From NCBI GenBank assembly GCA_004794785.1, contig SJOL01007418.1:584115-648114 (forward strand): DNA of 64,000 bases, in the 5' to 3' direction. The stretch's first letter is position 1; every line of letters starts with the position of its first letter. The notes under the pieces are model-generated. The model ran no database searches. It saw nothing but the letters and a program-made list of their open reading frames with translations, and was not told where the DNA came from. The stretch comes from Opisthorchis felineus (taxonomy: Eukaryota; Platyhelminthes; Trematoda; Opisthorchiida; Opisthorchiidae). Both the position numbers and the translations under genes were made by a program. This document shows positions 11,496-24,774 of the stretch, in pieces.

Positions 11496-12833
11496 GTAAG
11501 ACGTTTGCCATTTGCTTTTCAATTATGCTGCAGCATGTCTGCTTTTAAGTCATCCGATAGTTCAAGAAAATTGCTCAACTTAAAAATTGGCGATTATATT
11601 AACATATCCGCTTGTGCGAAAGCTTTTATTTTTGGCACGCTGTCTCCAAGGGAAACACTTTGCGCAGCAATACACGAAACATGCGAAGGTTGGTGAAGGA
11701 GATTGGTAGGTGGTCTCTAAGCATACATCTTCGAAGAAGACCATATTGTAACACTCAACACAATTTATCGTCTTCTGCTTGAGTAAATAAAGTTAAATTT
11801 GGACTTTCAGTTATATCGCCATTATAGAAACATAAATTTCGGGCAACGACTGTGTTATTCTGCCAAGTTGCCAAGCATTATGTTTGCTGTGTAAAGCTTA
11901 TTAAATACGAAATCAAAGGTGATAGCAAAACTGACGCTAAAACGTATATTTCACAGTACTCAATTATCTCTTGTTCATGGCAAACTCTTCATGTGTTTTT
12001 CCGGCGTCTTCGCAACCTGAAAGGTGTTTCTCAACGGCGGGGTTTTTTGCTTCTCTGGTGCATAGCTGAGTATGTGCTTGAGATCCGGTAGTGGGATGTG
12101 TTTTTTCTTAGACAATATAATTTATATATATTTAGCTGCCGAAAAATGACAGCACCTCTTCCACAGTGTGCACGCTTCGATCGGAATGGCAAACCTGCTT
12201 GTTTGTAACCTCTCCAGAAAACTCTGCTTCGTTTGTGCAGGCGAAGTTGATCCGCTTAATTTTTTCTACCTCTTGTAAAGAAAAGTATTTGGTCAAGATA
12301 AACCAGCAGGGGCGAATAACGCAATTAAGTTCAAGTGTATTTTTAGTATTTTTATGTATCACTTCACAGGATGCGTTTATTGAAATATTAAAACTTTCAT
12401 TATTTGTCCACTAATTACCGCAATTTGTCTTTGTATTTTGTTGTTAAAGAAGACTGCAGTTATGGTGGCCCTAATTGTCTAGGTTAGTCTCTTTGGACAT
12501 TTAGTGTACGCATACGTGAGTGGATATATGCGTGCGCATGAGCGCACTAGCGGTTACACGTTTCTACTAAGTGTTATGATAATAGTATTCAGACATTATT
12601 CCAATGGAGATCAGCAAATATTTGCAAATTATTTGAAAAATACCAATATTGCTATCAAAGAATGGGTAGGGCTTTCAAATAAACCTTAAATGTCTGTATT
12701 ACATCACTCATATAAGAGTTGATAGTCATTACTAGAGGAGGTATTAAATCTGTAAGCGCGCCCACACCTGCGACTGCATCTTACTTTATCGGCAGCAAGC
12801 AGCACGCGCAGCTGTCTCTACCTCTGCTGAAAA
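11496..12833. other. No gene recognised
   Basis: AT-rich DNA. A possible terminal exon lies after a good acceptor ending at 12370 (GTATTTTTATGTATCACTTCACAG): it reads DAFIEILKLSLFVH and then TAA. Nothing ties it to the other exon candidates. Confidence 0.3.
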
Positions 12834-12836
12834 CAG

Positions 12837-12843
12837 TATAAAT
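12837..12843 (+). promoter_or_regulatory. TATA-box-like motif
   Basis: TATAAAT lies in the context CAGTATAAATCTC, about 104 bases upstream of the first in-frame ATG (12947) of the exon candidate that follows, with more C and G in the preceding 100 bases than the surroundings. A transcription start some 25-30 bases downstream would leave an 80-base leader. TATA matches are frequent in AT-rich DNA. Confidence 0.25.
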
Positions 12844-12946
12844 CTCTATCTGTCGGACCTATAACAGGAAATAAACGCATAGTTTGCAAGCAGCCACTAA
12901 ATTTGCTCCTCCAAAAGGTCACCCTACGAGGAGAATAATACAAACT

Positions 12947-13061
12947 ATGCAGAAACCACCTCCGGTTTTCCAAGAATTTTCATTACACGTACAAGATGAC
13001 AAAATACTTGTTCAAAATCTTCCAAAACAGCCAAGAGCTAGCAGAAATAGAAGAATAGCTG
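12947..13061 (+). CDS. Candidate first coding exon, gene unknown
   Basis: The ATG at 12947 opens 38 codons of composition unlike the surroundings: proline- and basic-rich ends (QKPPPV, KQPRASRNRR) around an acidic-hydrophobic middle (FQEFSLHVQDDKILVQNL). The frame is open upstream to 12875, so an earlier non-ATG or spliced entry is possible. It ends at a consensus donor GTATGT (13062). The single leftover G joins in phase with the 21-nt interval at 13130. No family is recognised; the disordered basic character could suit a regulatory or secreted protein, but that is only a guess. Confidence 0.33.
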
Positions 13062-13129
13062 GTATGTAAATCACTCAACTAAATAAATCAAAACTAATAA
13101 GGCGCTTCTCTGGGTGTCTTTTATCGTAG

Positions 13130-13150
13130 AAGAATGCGCCGAATTATACG
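13130..13150 (+). CDS. Candidate 21-nt micro-exon
   Basis: The acceptor TGTCTTTTATCGTAG ends at 13129 and a GTAACC donor follows at 13151. The 21-nt interval preserves phase and adds seven codons reading EECAELY across the junction. The preceding intron would be 68 bp. If the donor is not used, the frame stays open to TAA at 13303-13305, giving an alternative C-terminal exon of about 58 codons. Confidence 0.25.
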
Positions 13151-15025
13151 GTAACCACAATTTTGGTGTCCATGTTCGCACGATGCAATGCGTTTGCATT
13201 GGCATTATACTACTCGTAAAGAGTACTTCGCTGATTAAGCATACCCCATATCGCGAACCGTTTCTATTGAGCTTTTGCCTAGTGAAATGCAAACAAGTCG
13301 AATAAAGCGATGTTCACAAAAATTTACATCAGAGACATTGCCACGCATTTGCTGATAAAATTTCATGCAACGGGTGTAACCTGACGGTCGTTCAGGTTTG
13401 GAGTTCACGTTTTGTAAACTTCGACCGTAGATGCATCCATATTTTGTAGGCGACAGATAACAAAATTATATCTCTCATCCTAGCAACATTGTGTGCCTTA
13501 TAATCAGCAAATAAGACTGTTTGCCCAACAAACCGGGATTTGCTGCGAAAAATAGTTCGAAGCTAACCAATTGTTGGTCGAAACAATAATGTTCAGAATT
13601 GTCAAAGGTTTCACGCGTTGTGTTAGTCCTAATGTGTATTGAATTTCCCTTACCAACAGGTTATGAATAAATAAATTGTTAACATTTGGTGCATCAAATT
13701 TTCGCACGATTTTTATTGATTTTGCTACGATGTATATCGTTCAGCGATAAACAGTTTCGGAAGTAATACCGCTTTTCGGAATAGTAATGAATAATATCCT
13801 TCCCTTCAATAACCGTAAACCACGACCGATTATATTGAACTACCTAAAACGGAAGATAGATCTGTTCTGGAGCACAGGTTTTGTTTGCTACAAGTATTTT
13901 GAAAGGAACATAAAATGTTGTTACTTTTGAAATCAACTTGCTATTGTCAAAACAGCAAAAGATTTCAACAAATCGTCCTGGCTGTCATGGGAGAGGTGCA
14001 AATTACTGGTTTGTCTACCAAAAGTAGAAATAGCTGAAACGGAGTCCGCAAGACTGATGAGATCTTTGGTGCAGAAATGACCCTAATTGTGGGCAGCTTT
14101 ATCGGCTTCGTACGAAATTCTGTTGAGAGCTCATCATCATGGACAGCATAACATTGGTGTTCAAGACTGATGCTTTGCTGCAGTTGAGAGATCAGTCATA
14201 TGTTTGTTGAGTAGAGGCCCATTTATTGTGAAAATGAACTGGCGCTGGCAAACAACGGGAAACTCGTTAAATGCCCATAAGAAGATACTTTCGGTTTTTT
14301 TACTTTCATTTGCTCTGAAGCAGTTCGTAACGCTACATCTGTTACTTGCCTCACTCTAGTTGGTATTCCAAGCGCCTCCAAATTCGGGCGTTTTACCAAG
14401 CTTTTGACTATGTTAACAGGCCCAATTACAAAAACTTACGATTCACCGATTCACAGAGGGATCTATAAAATTTACAAAGCCGTATACTACAGACACATGG
14501 AGAGCCGTGGTTGAACCTATCCGTAATATTTTATGTTTCGGCGGAGCCCACATATTACCTGATGCTCTTCATTGGAACCTGTGAGTTACACGGCCTGATT
14601 GTCTTACTTACGCGGTAGAAATTAACGATTATGTTCGCGATAAACCAACAGCATTCATGTACTGCTGAACATTTAGTGGTTGGCCTAAAAAAAGGTTTAT
14701 TCAATAGTCAGGCAAAAATGATTTCGAGAATTGAGTAGTGTGATCTGTGTTTTGAAAAACGATTATAAACATCCCACAAACCCGAGTTACCCACAAAATC
14801 GAAACATGTTTCACGGCATTAAATTTTGCTTCGCAGTCATTTTAGATTATCTGGGACACCATATGTATTTGTAAACTGTAAGAGAGGTTTCCCAGCAAAG
14901 TTTTGTTTCGTTGGGCAACGTACTCTGGTACGGAACGATTAGCCAAATTAAGGCAACGTTCAACCGCTACTCGTCTAAGTCTATCTGTTGGGCGAAGCAG
15001 AATATAGGCCCCGCATAATTTGGAA
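13151..15025. other. No gene recognised
   Basis: AT-rich unique DNA. The frame from the preceding exon stays open to 13305; beyond that only short uninformative open stretches are present. Confidence 0.35.
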
Positions 15026-15063
15026 AACTTTCCACAAAATTAGTTCGCTAATTTGTGGAAGTT
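15026..15063. repeat. Hairpin with TTCG loop
   Basis: An imperfect inverted repeat: left arm AACTTTCCACAAAATTAG, loop TTCG at 15044-15047, right arm CTAATTTGTGGAAGTT. The arms pair along 16 positions with two bulged bases in the left arm. TTCG is a particularly stable tetraloop in RNA, so either strand's transcript could fold here. No gene or element boundary is evident around it. Confidence 0.6.
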
Positions 15064-15890
15064 GTTGTTATTTCTTTCATAGGAATGAGGCATTGGAGTG
15101 TGTAAAGTTCAAAACGCTGCGGTAGTTACATTTGACAACTTCAGTATTCATTGTAGTGCTTCACAAACCTACCGACTGGGTTCATCTGCCCAACAAGAAT
15201 TAACTACTTTTTATGTGAATTTTGCACTATGGAATTCACATGAACGGGACGTGCATATAGACACGGTAAATCACGCAGGATATTGCGATTCTCGGGGTTT
15301 GTTCTTGTAAAAGTGTTGTGACACTAGAGCGCAGTTATTGTAGGCCTGCTCAATGTAAATGTGTGGTATGCTACAAAGGATGCAATTTAGTGATTATATA
15401 CAAACCTCTATATGCATATCCATGTTTTGCTTAGAACCACTTAAAATACCTTACAGGATCTTAGCGCGATAGCTTCATTTGGCTGATGTTATACGCATTC
15501 TCAAATTCTATCTTATATATTTATGTTTGAGCAAATTGACTTTACTTTAGTACGGTTATTCTTTGAAGTTTTTAAGCTAACATATATCCAAGGCCCGTTG
15601 ATTTCCACTACATCTACCGCTAACGCCTCATTTATTACCGCACTGAGCAGTTGACGTAGTCCATACGTGACACAAACTTTGGACACTTCAAAGATGATGA
15701 CTTTAGGAGACACTTTTTTTCCGAGCTATCTTTAAAATTCTTTGCAATATCATATGTCCCCTATTTCATTCGGGACAAACACTCCCATTACCGTGCTTAT
15801 GGAGACAATAAAATATGTTTATTTTCAAATTGGTTTGGTAAAATCGGATTGAGACGTAACTATACCTGTGCATTAAGTAAATGGCTTGCT
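15064..15890. other. No gene recognised
   Basis: AT-rich DNA with two short open stretches (15098-15310 plus, 15513-15713 minus). Neither has recognisable content. Confidence 0.35.
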
Positions 15891-18800
15891 ACTGCACAAA
15901 GGAAGAGAAGAGAGAATAGTGGATGAATATCTGACAGGCGGTGAACAACCGTACATTGCTGAAAGTCAAATCACCAGAATACCTGACCAGGTCAGCAACG
16001 GGCGCACTCCTGATGGAAACTTGACCGACTTGAACTAAAACGGAAGCTAATTGCTGAGGATTAATTTCACTTAACAGTTATATCAATCATCTTGCTGAAT
16101 AGTCTCATCAATAGGAATGGCAAATTAGAACTACTCACAGTGCAGCAAAACGTCATTTCCTATCCCATCATTATGTTAAACTGTTAAACTATATTAACTC
16201 ACAGGGTGTTTTATCGAACAGAACTCAGCGTCAATTACTATCACGGTGGGTTATGACTCACAAAGGGCCCTTGAGAAACTAGTGAATCAGTGAAGAGAGC
16301 AAGGGAACAGATATTGCAATAGGTAAAGCGGCGAGGAATAGAACAGCTCACTAACCTCGGTAAACATCATAGTAAAAGAAAGTGCGACCGGCGAGTCAGA
16401 GTTGAGGGCTAAGGCACGAGGCTACGGCTTTAGCTACGTCACACTTTCACTGTACTTGCGGTGGTTTGGAATGGCCCTTTGGACAACAAATTACCTGACA
16501 TGGACGAGGAAACTGCAGTGGAACATGCAGTAGTTTGATGATGGATCACGAAATTTGCTCACTCTGAAAGCAAAACAATCTATTTACGCGTAATCTTCAT
16601 TTGGTGTGTTGGCTATTCAGCTAACGAGGTACCACGGGGAACGGGTATTTCGTTATAGACTAATGTAAGCAGTAGTTGGCATGTTGATCCGACCAATTTT
16701 GAACCAGCTGGAAACCACCAGGTATAAAGGCACCGAAGGCCCGAAAACGAGAAGGAACGGAGTACATATTTGCCAATCAATTGGGTCACACTATCCAGTT
16801 GTGGAAAGCCGTACCCTTGAGCAGAGTATGCAAGGGAAGAAATGAATCGGCAAGCATGCGGTTCGAGTTAAGTGGCCTCTATTGCCGCTAGTGGTGAGAT
16901 TTACTATGATAAGAAGTTTGTTGAAGCTCACAGGAGGACGGAAATCACGGGCTCGCCTATCTTTGCGGACTGAGGGATCAGGGTGAGAACAGAGAAACTT
17001 GGTTTTGCGTGAGTGGGACAAAAAACTGATGGCCGTTACCAGAACAACTAGGCAGTAAGTTCTTGCTCGTTAAGATCAAACGCAATCTGACTTCCGTTTA
17101 TCAAAGGAAAGAGCTTCGTCCTTACCGTCTTGGTCAACAAGGAGAGATTTCCTCTTGCACCACCGCATGAGGTAGGAAACTTTTACGTGTGCGTTTAGAT
17201 GAAATGGATTCCTCGCCCCAATCTGAGGCATACAACAGTGCGGGATGCAGCTGGAGTAAATAGGACCACGAGGTTGCTGAAGCTTTGCTTGTGGCGGTGC
17301 TAAGTGAAGGCCAGGCGTTTTCTTGGGTAACTGGTACACGCAGGAAAAAAGGCGTACCCAAAGGTTTAGTCACCCGCTGTCACCAACCGCTCTAAAGATG
17401 CTGAGCAATACTAATAAGGATGCTCCCTACCTTTTTGGGTCCTTATATATTTGAAGGGTCAAATTCAACTCAGCCAGCTGATGTTTACCAGACAGTCGTG
17501 CGCGTGTGCTTGGCTTCTTAAATAATATTGCTGAATGAAATGCGTGGAATCTATTCGTAATCATCAAGGAGGGGCACCTGGATTTTGAGATGCCGACTTT
17601 GGTGTCTTCAGAGCAGCCAGGACGTGGGACCATCTCAAGATTTTTCGCAAAACGGTCAATGGGCGTAAACATATATTAAATATATCTGTGGGACAACAGC
17701 ACAAATATGTTGAGAACACGCATCTCTGGTTCTGAATCACCCACGACAAATAATTATGTTCCCTTCACCCAGGTACACTGACAGTGAAGAGACTTTTCAG
17801 CATAGTTCTGGACAGTATTGCCAGTCTTGGGCCAGGTTAACACCTAGTGAGTGACATCGCGGATGCAGTTCGCCCAGATATGTGGAATGCTTCATCTAGG
17901 TAAAGCTTATGCGACAGAAAGACGACGGTAACTGCTAGCCTCGGTACATCAAATAAGACGTCAATAAGCCAAACTGCGTTTGAAGCCGGCAGCAGAAATG
18001 CCTTGATTGGTAGCGTACATGACCTTTAAATATCTCACTCTATGGGTCTGATGCCAATGCATTTCTATGGTTGCAACAAGCAGATCCGCAACCGAAGCCT
18101 AGCAAAAGTGCTTAAACAGTCAGAGACGTCGCTCAGAAATCGGTTGATGTTATCACAAAGATTAGATTCTGTGTGACAGCACCAGTCGGTGCCTGGGTGT
18201 AACGTGTAAATTATTGTGTTGTACTTGTTGAAAACAATGAAATGGTGACCTTCGTCCATGTCAGGATTGAGTTCCACTCTTAAGTCTAACCCCAGCGTAC
18301 CACCAAAATAGTGCATTAACTTTTCTCAGCTGGGAATCTGGGAGTTCGTTTAACATCTATTACTAATTTACAGTAGTCAACGCCACAGTGCCAGTAACGA
18401 TACTACGGTTCACCGTCGGATTAAATAATGTGTTTTTCGTTCCCATCACATCTCAGAAGGCAAAATATGTGCGGACGGGAGCGTAAGGTCTAAAACTCAT
18501 TGGCTTGACTTGTTTCCTCGTGGAACGAACGTAAAATGCAAAGCGCATAAATATGAAGGTTCAGATTTTGAGGCGCATTGCGGCAACGCAGTATTATACG
18601 CGACGTTGTTTGACACAGTGGCATCAATTTTTATTCTAAATGCGTACAAATTTACCCCTTTTCATTATTGTTTGATTACGTTGCAAAAGTTTAGTAAAAA
18701 CAGCCCCACTTGTAGCATTTGTCTTCCGGCTGACTTATTCATAGTGGTCAATGTTGTACCGGCTGTACGATTTTGAAGTTCAGAGGAGGACTGATATATG

Positions 18801-21800
18801 TAATTTCAGTTCCGATCAAATTTCGGGGGACGAAAGCTGTGTGAACGACAGCGTACATATAATGTCGAAAAGAATAGCGAAATGATTTGTTTTACCGTCG
18901 AAAGCTAAATTTTAAAAGTCGTCATTCAGGGTGCTTTCTGGAACGTGAATATTTTTGCACACGATGAAGAAACCTATTTTACAACGGAAGAGGTAGGACG
19001 ACCAAGGTGACTGCAGCTTGACAAATGTTGTTCATTGATGGACCAGGGTAATGTGGGTTAACCAGGAAGATCAAACCATGGAGACTCGGGCAGATTTATC
19101 GAGATTACTTATCCAACTAAAAGGTTGTGTAGTATGCTAGCAATAAACATTCGTGGAGGATGTTTACCCAACGTCATGTTCACAGCAGACAGACGGAAAC
19201 GGGAACTAGGTATACATTGTTTCTAGCAGTCTGTTGGAACATGCTGAGTTGCGCGCAAAACCTCAGAAGCCAAACCGTTCAACTGGAGGGTTATCAACAA
19301 CTGCAGTACTATAAATACAATAATAAAACTATAAAACTATACAAACCTCAAATCATGGGACTACGCCAGCTGCTATCCACCGGTTTAGGACCTGCTGATT
19401 TCTAAACGGATCCCAAAGTCCACACCGACTCAAGGCAACCTTTTTACAAGATAGCGAAACCACGTGTTGACTTCAACAACACGTGCGACGACAAGGCCAA
19501 GGAGAGGTTTACGTCCAGGTCATAAACAAGAAAGGTGATATAGGCACAAAACTGAAATAACATCAAACGGGGAATCGCGTTTTACAGCATAAAAATAGGA
19601 GAAGAGAATCAACACCAGGGCGACCAAAAATGTGTTGATACCAATAGATCTTGGTTGATGAGGCCGGTCCAAACCCTCATGTAATGCAGCGTGAAGAATA
19701 GGCTAATTTTAGTATGTTTAGAAACAACATCCTGGACAGTGCAGATGAGACTACCTATATCTTTTTTGCCTAGTAAGCACTGGTGTTAATTACCAATTTA
19801 ATGCCAGTAAGAATGGAGCAAAACGATATACGTGGATTTTTTATATTCCGATTGTGATTACCACTCACAGACACACCCAAGCTGGTCATTGTGGTTACAT
19901 CAGCATCGTAGATAGCCCACCAAGCAGATTTTGACTAATAGGAGTCTCATCAGGGGACTCCGTTCCTGATTTACGCACGACTATAATCAATGAAGTACCA
20001 GACCAACAAATCCAGCCCTGCGAGCGCTTGCCTTGGGTAACTGCACTGTAGGACTGTTAAGGTGTGGTAGGAAGAGGGAAAGGAGCTTGTGTGTGTTGTC
20101 ATGGCCTGAAAAAGTGCACATCTTTTAAAGCAATAAAAAAGTAGGTTGGAGGATGGTGTGCAGGTCGATTGAAGCCAGGTTCTGCAAGAAGCCACGTTCA
20201 TTATTTCTCATATATTTCTCACGGACAAAGTGACAGTTTTGGATCAACAATAATTCATAACACCGCCAGAGGTATGTAACAACCGATATCCCTAAGTAAA
20301 TGCAAGCACTAGAACTATCATTGACGCCAGGCTGCCGTACGGAGGTTGGCGTCTGGAATCAATTAGGTGGAACACTACACGAAGACCATCCTCGCACGGC
20401 GTAACCAGTCACCATAGATTGTCTTAATCTTCATGGCCTGCCCTCAAACCTGCAATCATCAAACTTGTTCGCAAACTTTTCCCCTTAGAGGAAGGACAAA
20501 AGTCTTTATGAGGTATAAGCCTATTGCTCGTGGACGTGGTAGGAGGCTCTGATTACTGATGACGTCGGAAACCCTTCCAAGTTTCATGGGACACTACGCA
20601 GTATACTCAAATATGTACGCACCATATGGTCAGATATAGTGGCAGTGCAAGAGTGGGCGTTTCGCAGAAGGTCCTAAAGCCTGCTTCAAAATATGCATCC
20701 ATTTTGAGCACTGACGCAAAATGATGTTTAGCTTCTACGATAGTCAAGGCAGTTTCGGAAGCTGATAAGGCGATCCAAGAAGTGAGTACAACGGACAAAG
20801 CTATGTATTTTGTCCTAAGATAGAGAGCAGATTCAAGCCTCATTGATGTAAGCCTGCCAGAGTTGAAAAATCCAATGTAGAAAATGCGCCCAAAACCAAG
20901 ATCCGTCAGTTCTGGAAGCAGTGGGGGTTGGTAGCCATAAAACATAAGTGTTTCACAAGGAATCCGGGAGGTAAAGAAAGCCGAGGATTTCGGGAAAGAA
21001 TGATAGACCAAAGTTAAAGTTCAGATGGAGCAGAAAAGGGCGTTTAGATCAGACTGAAATTTTGATAAATTCAGTGAAGTCTGGTTGGCACTGAAGGCGT
21101 TGCTCCTATGACACAATCAGGAAGCAGAAGAGGAAAACTGTGGGTGTTTAGTTCCTTCCAGATATCGATGTACCGCACGAAATGCCGGAGTCCGTGAAAG
21201 CACCCTCATAACACTTCTTGAAGACGAATGTGATGATGACGAGAGTTCAATGATATCGTCCGCCGTATTCCAATGGTGAGTTTAACCTTACATTGTCGCA
21301 GAAGTGCGCTCTCGGCGGTTGTACTCTGTAACCTACAGGGAAGTTTACTGTGAGGGATTCGGTGGAAAGCCTTATGAATATCGAGGTAGGTAGAATTTTT
21401 ACGTAAACCGGTATGCTACGCACATTGAGCGTGGTATCCGGATGCTGTGCGAGAAACACACTGCCGTACATTAAATGTTCGGTTGGTGAGGGGACTGCAG
21501 ATGATCCCTGCCTTGATGAGACTTAGTAGTACAAGATAACAAGCGAATAAGACAGACCCCACAATGACTAACCGCAATCTTCCACCGTACTACATTATAT
21601 TTTGGAGCAACATTTCAGTGTTTCCACGGACTTTGAACAATTTTATTATGTGGCGACACTTTGGAGAGTTAAAGAACCCGAAAAGGAATCTCCTGGACAC
21701 TGACCGTGTAAAATTCGATTCTCGAAGGCGAGGTAAATTAACTGGTAGTGCGAAGGGGCTGGAGTTAGGTCTGTCATTCAATGCAGCCATCAAGCAGATA

Positions 21801-22600
21801 ATATATAAAATAGTGACAACTGCGGAGGTTTTTGAAGGGATAAACAGCACATAGTAGCTGATAAATGAGACTCCTTAGTGTCCGCAATTTAACAGAGTCA
21901 AAAACAACCCCATGGTCAGAGACTGCAATGCGTAAGCTTCCAGCAGATTTAGAAAAGCAGAGCCTATTATTCAGGTCATGCAGGATCTTTCAACCAGGGT
22001 GGAGGATTATGGTAATGCAGCCTCCAGTGTTTTTGACAGAAAGCTTCCTTCGCATACACAGTCTCAGGCTAATTAGTAGTATTATGGTGGGAAAATTCAT
22101 GAATTCCGCGGCGGACCAAATGTACTTTCTAGGTTTTTCAACCAGTGCAGATACCCGCCTAGTTGTGCGGCTGACAGATATACGGGAAAACCGTGTGGAA
22201 GCAATTATACATACTGCAGGCTGTAAATTAATACGGCTGATGGCTAAGTGTGGGGCATCACAGAAGCGAAATTATTCGGCCCAGGGTTTTGATGCATTGA
22301 TCTTGTAAGATCAGCGAGCAGGACCGGTGAATAATTTATAAAAGATAAGAGGTGGAAAAAGGCGAATTCATTTGGCAATCTGGGAGCTCCTATCAGAGAG
22401 TTATATGCTAAAGGCCGCACTGGGAGATGGCTCATTAATGACATTAGCATTACTGGGATGTTTGGAGCCGCGCGGGCCGCCTATCTAGGTGTGACTAGCT
22501 TTCAGGATTCAGGTGAGCAAGCAGGTAACAAAATACAGAGTGACGTGTATTTGGGCAAAGATATCTCAGTAAGGCCGCAGCGGATAATTTGAGCGAGATG
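15890..22600. other. Purine-rich block, possible ancient insertion
   Basis: From about 15.9 to 22.5 kb the plus strand is clearly enriched in A and G compared with both flanks and has more GC. Many short open stretches occur; the longest are 20607-21011 (minus, 134 codons) and 21865-22308 (plus, 147 codons). No reverse transcriptase, integrase, transposase or other motif was readable. Such strand asymmetry is typical of old coding-strand-biased insertions, but no terminal repeats or tail were found. The class is unknown. Confidence 0.3.
19461..19485. repeat. Short perfect inverted repeat
   Basis: CACGTGTTG at 19461-19469 is the exact reverse complement of CAACACGTG at 19477-19485, separated by 7 bases. 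Each arm holds an E-box core CACGTG-type sequence (CACGTG on the left, ACACGTG on the right). It lies inside the purine-rich block; function unknown. Confidence 0.55.
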
Positions 22601-23111
22601 CTATCAACAAGATAAGAACAATCTTTATTATTGCACGTTGTTATTCTTGTATCGTTATACCATTAGAAGCAGCCCATAGAGCAATCACAAAAAAACCCGT
22701 ACCTGTTTATCCCAAATATATTGCACGTACAAATGTAAATTCTCGGTGGCAGGTGCGTAAATAAGATAAAATATATGAGCGGTCAAAATGCACAAATCTA
22801 CTTCCACTGTAAGGTGTTAACATCTGCTGGAATCCATGACAACCTTTAGGACACACACCAAAGGCTACTGCTTTTCCACACACTGTGGCGACAACAATAC
22901 TGAAGTTCACAAGTTTCCATGGTTTTTTGATGCTGCGTCTAGTTAACTGGTTGCTGTTTCTTGCGACCTATTAATTACTTTTGATCTGTTACCAGAGTCT
23001 TTTTCTTATCTGGATTTATTTTGCAGTTTGTGAAAACCAAATGTCGACCTCCAGGACATGTAATATCGTCCATGGCTTCTGCAGCAATCCATTCTTCGGT
23101 TGCATACTTTG
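22601..23111. other. No gene recognised
   Basis: AT-rich sequence between the purine-rich block and repeat X copy 2. A 67-codon minus-strand open stretch (22707-22910) has no recognisable content. Confidence 0.35.
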
Positions 23112-24774
23112 CACAAAATCGGTAAGTCTTGGGCAAGATGTTCGTGGAACGATAAAATTGATCAATAGTTTCCTGATACTACTGCGCAGAAAATGCACCG
23201 GGGACCAACAAACAATTTATGGTGTTGCCTACTGACTGAGCATGTACTGAAGCAGTGCAATCTCCGGACAACCAATTCGCAGAATAACTGAAGCTGTTAC
23301 ACTATGGCGGTTCATGAGTGATTTTCGATTTTAGGAGTAATTGTGAGAAAAACCAACATCCTGATCTTAGCACATTTGTAGCTCGCACTGAGTGGGGTTT
23401 CCGGTATCCTGTCTTGTCTTCAGGCAATGAAATGGTCAATTTTCCCCAAAATAGGAAGAAAGATTCAGAGCTTTGAAACACGTAGGATACTTTCGACGGG
23501 GAAGATCTTTGGAATGGCAACATTTAAGAGTTTCTTTCTTCACTTGTGACTTGGTTGTTTTCTGCCGTTTTGTCTGATCAAACGGTACTTTACACATGCA
23601 GTTGTCTTCTGCTTGCCTTTCACGCGACACCTTGTAACTAAGGCCAAATATACTAACGTTTGCACCTTGTGACTTTAAGAAACCTTTTGGTATGTTTTAT
23701 ACTCTATCTTCGTTGAGTTGGGGAAAAGGATTAAACAGATGTTTGAAAATAAATATATTCACCTTCCAATTACGAAGCAAAAAATGTAACAATCTTCAAG
23801 AAAGAAAGAGAATGCGGATTCAGCGGTTTCAAAGATACTGTGGTATGTGTAAGTAAAGTGTGACTAGTAAATAACCATAAGACCAAATATTGGAACCAAC
23901 CATGGACGTAATTTCTTTATAAATTAGCTGTTGTAATAAGTTTTGGTTCAAATTAGTACATTAAGGGAACTTCAATTGACTGTGAAATGACAACTTCAAA
24001 AGCTCAGCATAAATAATCAGGTTAATTAAACATTATTGTAGAAAGAAGCTCCTGAGTCCCACTTTACGGAAAACAGAAATTTATCTGTTACTCATTCAAC
24101 CTTGATTTGACTTGCCAGGCTTTTCCTGTTCACGCAGACAACTGAAAAGCTTGAAATGTTCAGAGAAAATCGCATAGAGGCATCAGAGTTTCAGTGTAAA
24201 ATCTGACAAAAAGATTTTGTCATGACCGTTACGTAAAGCTTTTTTACCTTTACTGCCATAGTTACGTATGCATTCAGCTAAAAACGAGCGAAAAATTGGT
24301 AGCAATGTACAAACACAGGGTGATATATACCTTTGATTGTTTTAAGATGCAAGAACGTGTTCAGTTGAACATAAAAACGGGAAAACAACCGCCTTGAACA
24401 TTTGGAAAATAATTTACATATGTTTCGCACAGAAATCCAACAATAGTAGGCATGCAGCATGTCCCATCGTTGTGCGCGTATATTTCGGGTTAGAGCAATT
24501 TTTTCAAATGGAAACAGTATTAATCCCATACTGACTAGTCGAGAAGGGGGCAAAACTGCAAAAACTAGTAATTATTTCGGTCAGAAAAAGTGCAATTCAA
24601 TTGGGTTTTTTTAAGGTATACACTTTATCAGTACATATTTTGTTGCTCTAAATGTCTGGACATGTCTAACTCTTAGAATATCGGATAGACATTTGGATAG
24701 TTCAAATTGCAGGACGTGCTGCAGGCAAGGTGGCATTCAAGCCACATTATATAGACCACAAATACATGTTTTTT
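23112..24774. repeat. Repeat X, copy 2
   Basis: Matches 5230-6894 almost base for base, including the last shared stretch ending in ATACATGTTTTTT. Unlike copy 1 it continues without a gap into CCTTTGGTAATC at 24775, which does not occur after the gap near copy 1. Both copies are in direct orientation. The high identity means a recent duplication or a recently active element. Confidence 0.85.

Noticed and set aside
12504..12689. Similarity of an NGDQQ peptide here to one in repeat X (5283-5354)
   Set aside because: Only about 15 bases agree and the flanks do not align; chance is the simpler explanation.
20607..21011. 134-codon minus-strand open stretch in the purine-rich block
   Set aside because: Pyrimidine-rich strands give long open frames with few stops by composition alone; no motif or splice context supports it.
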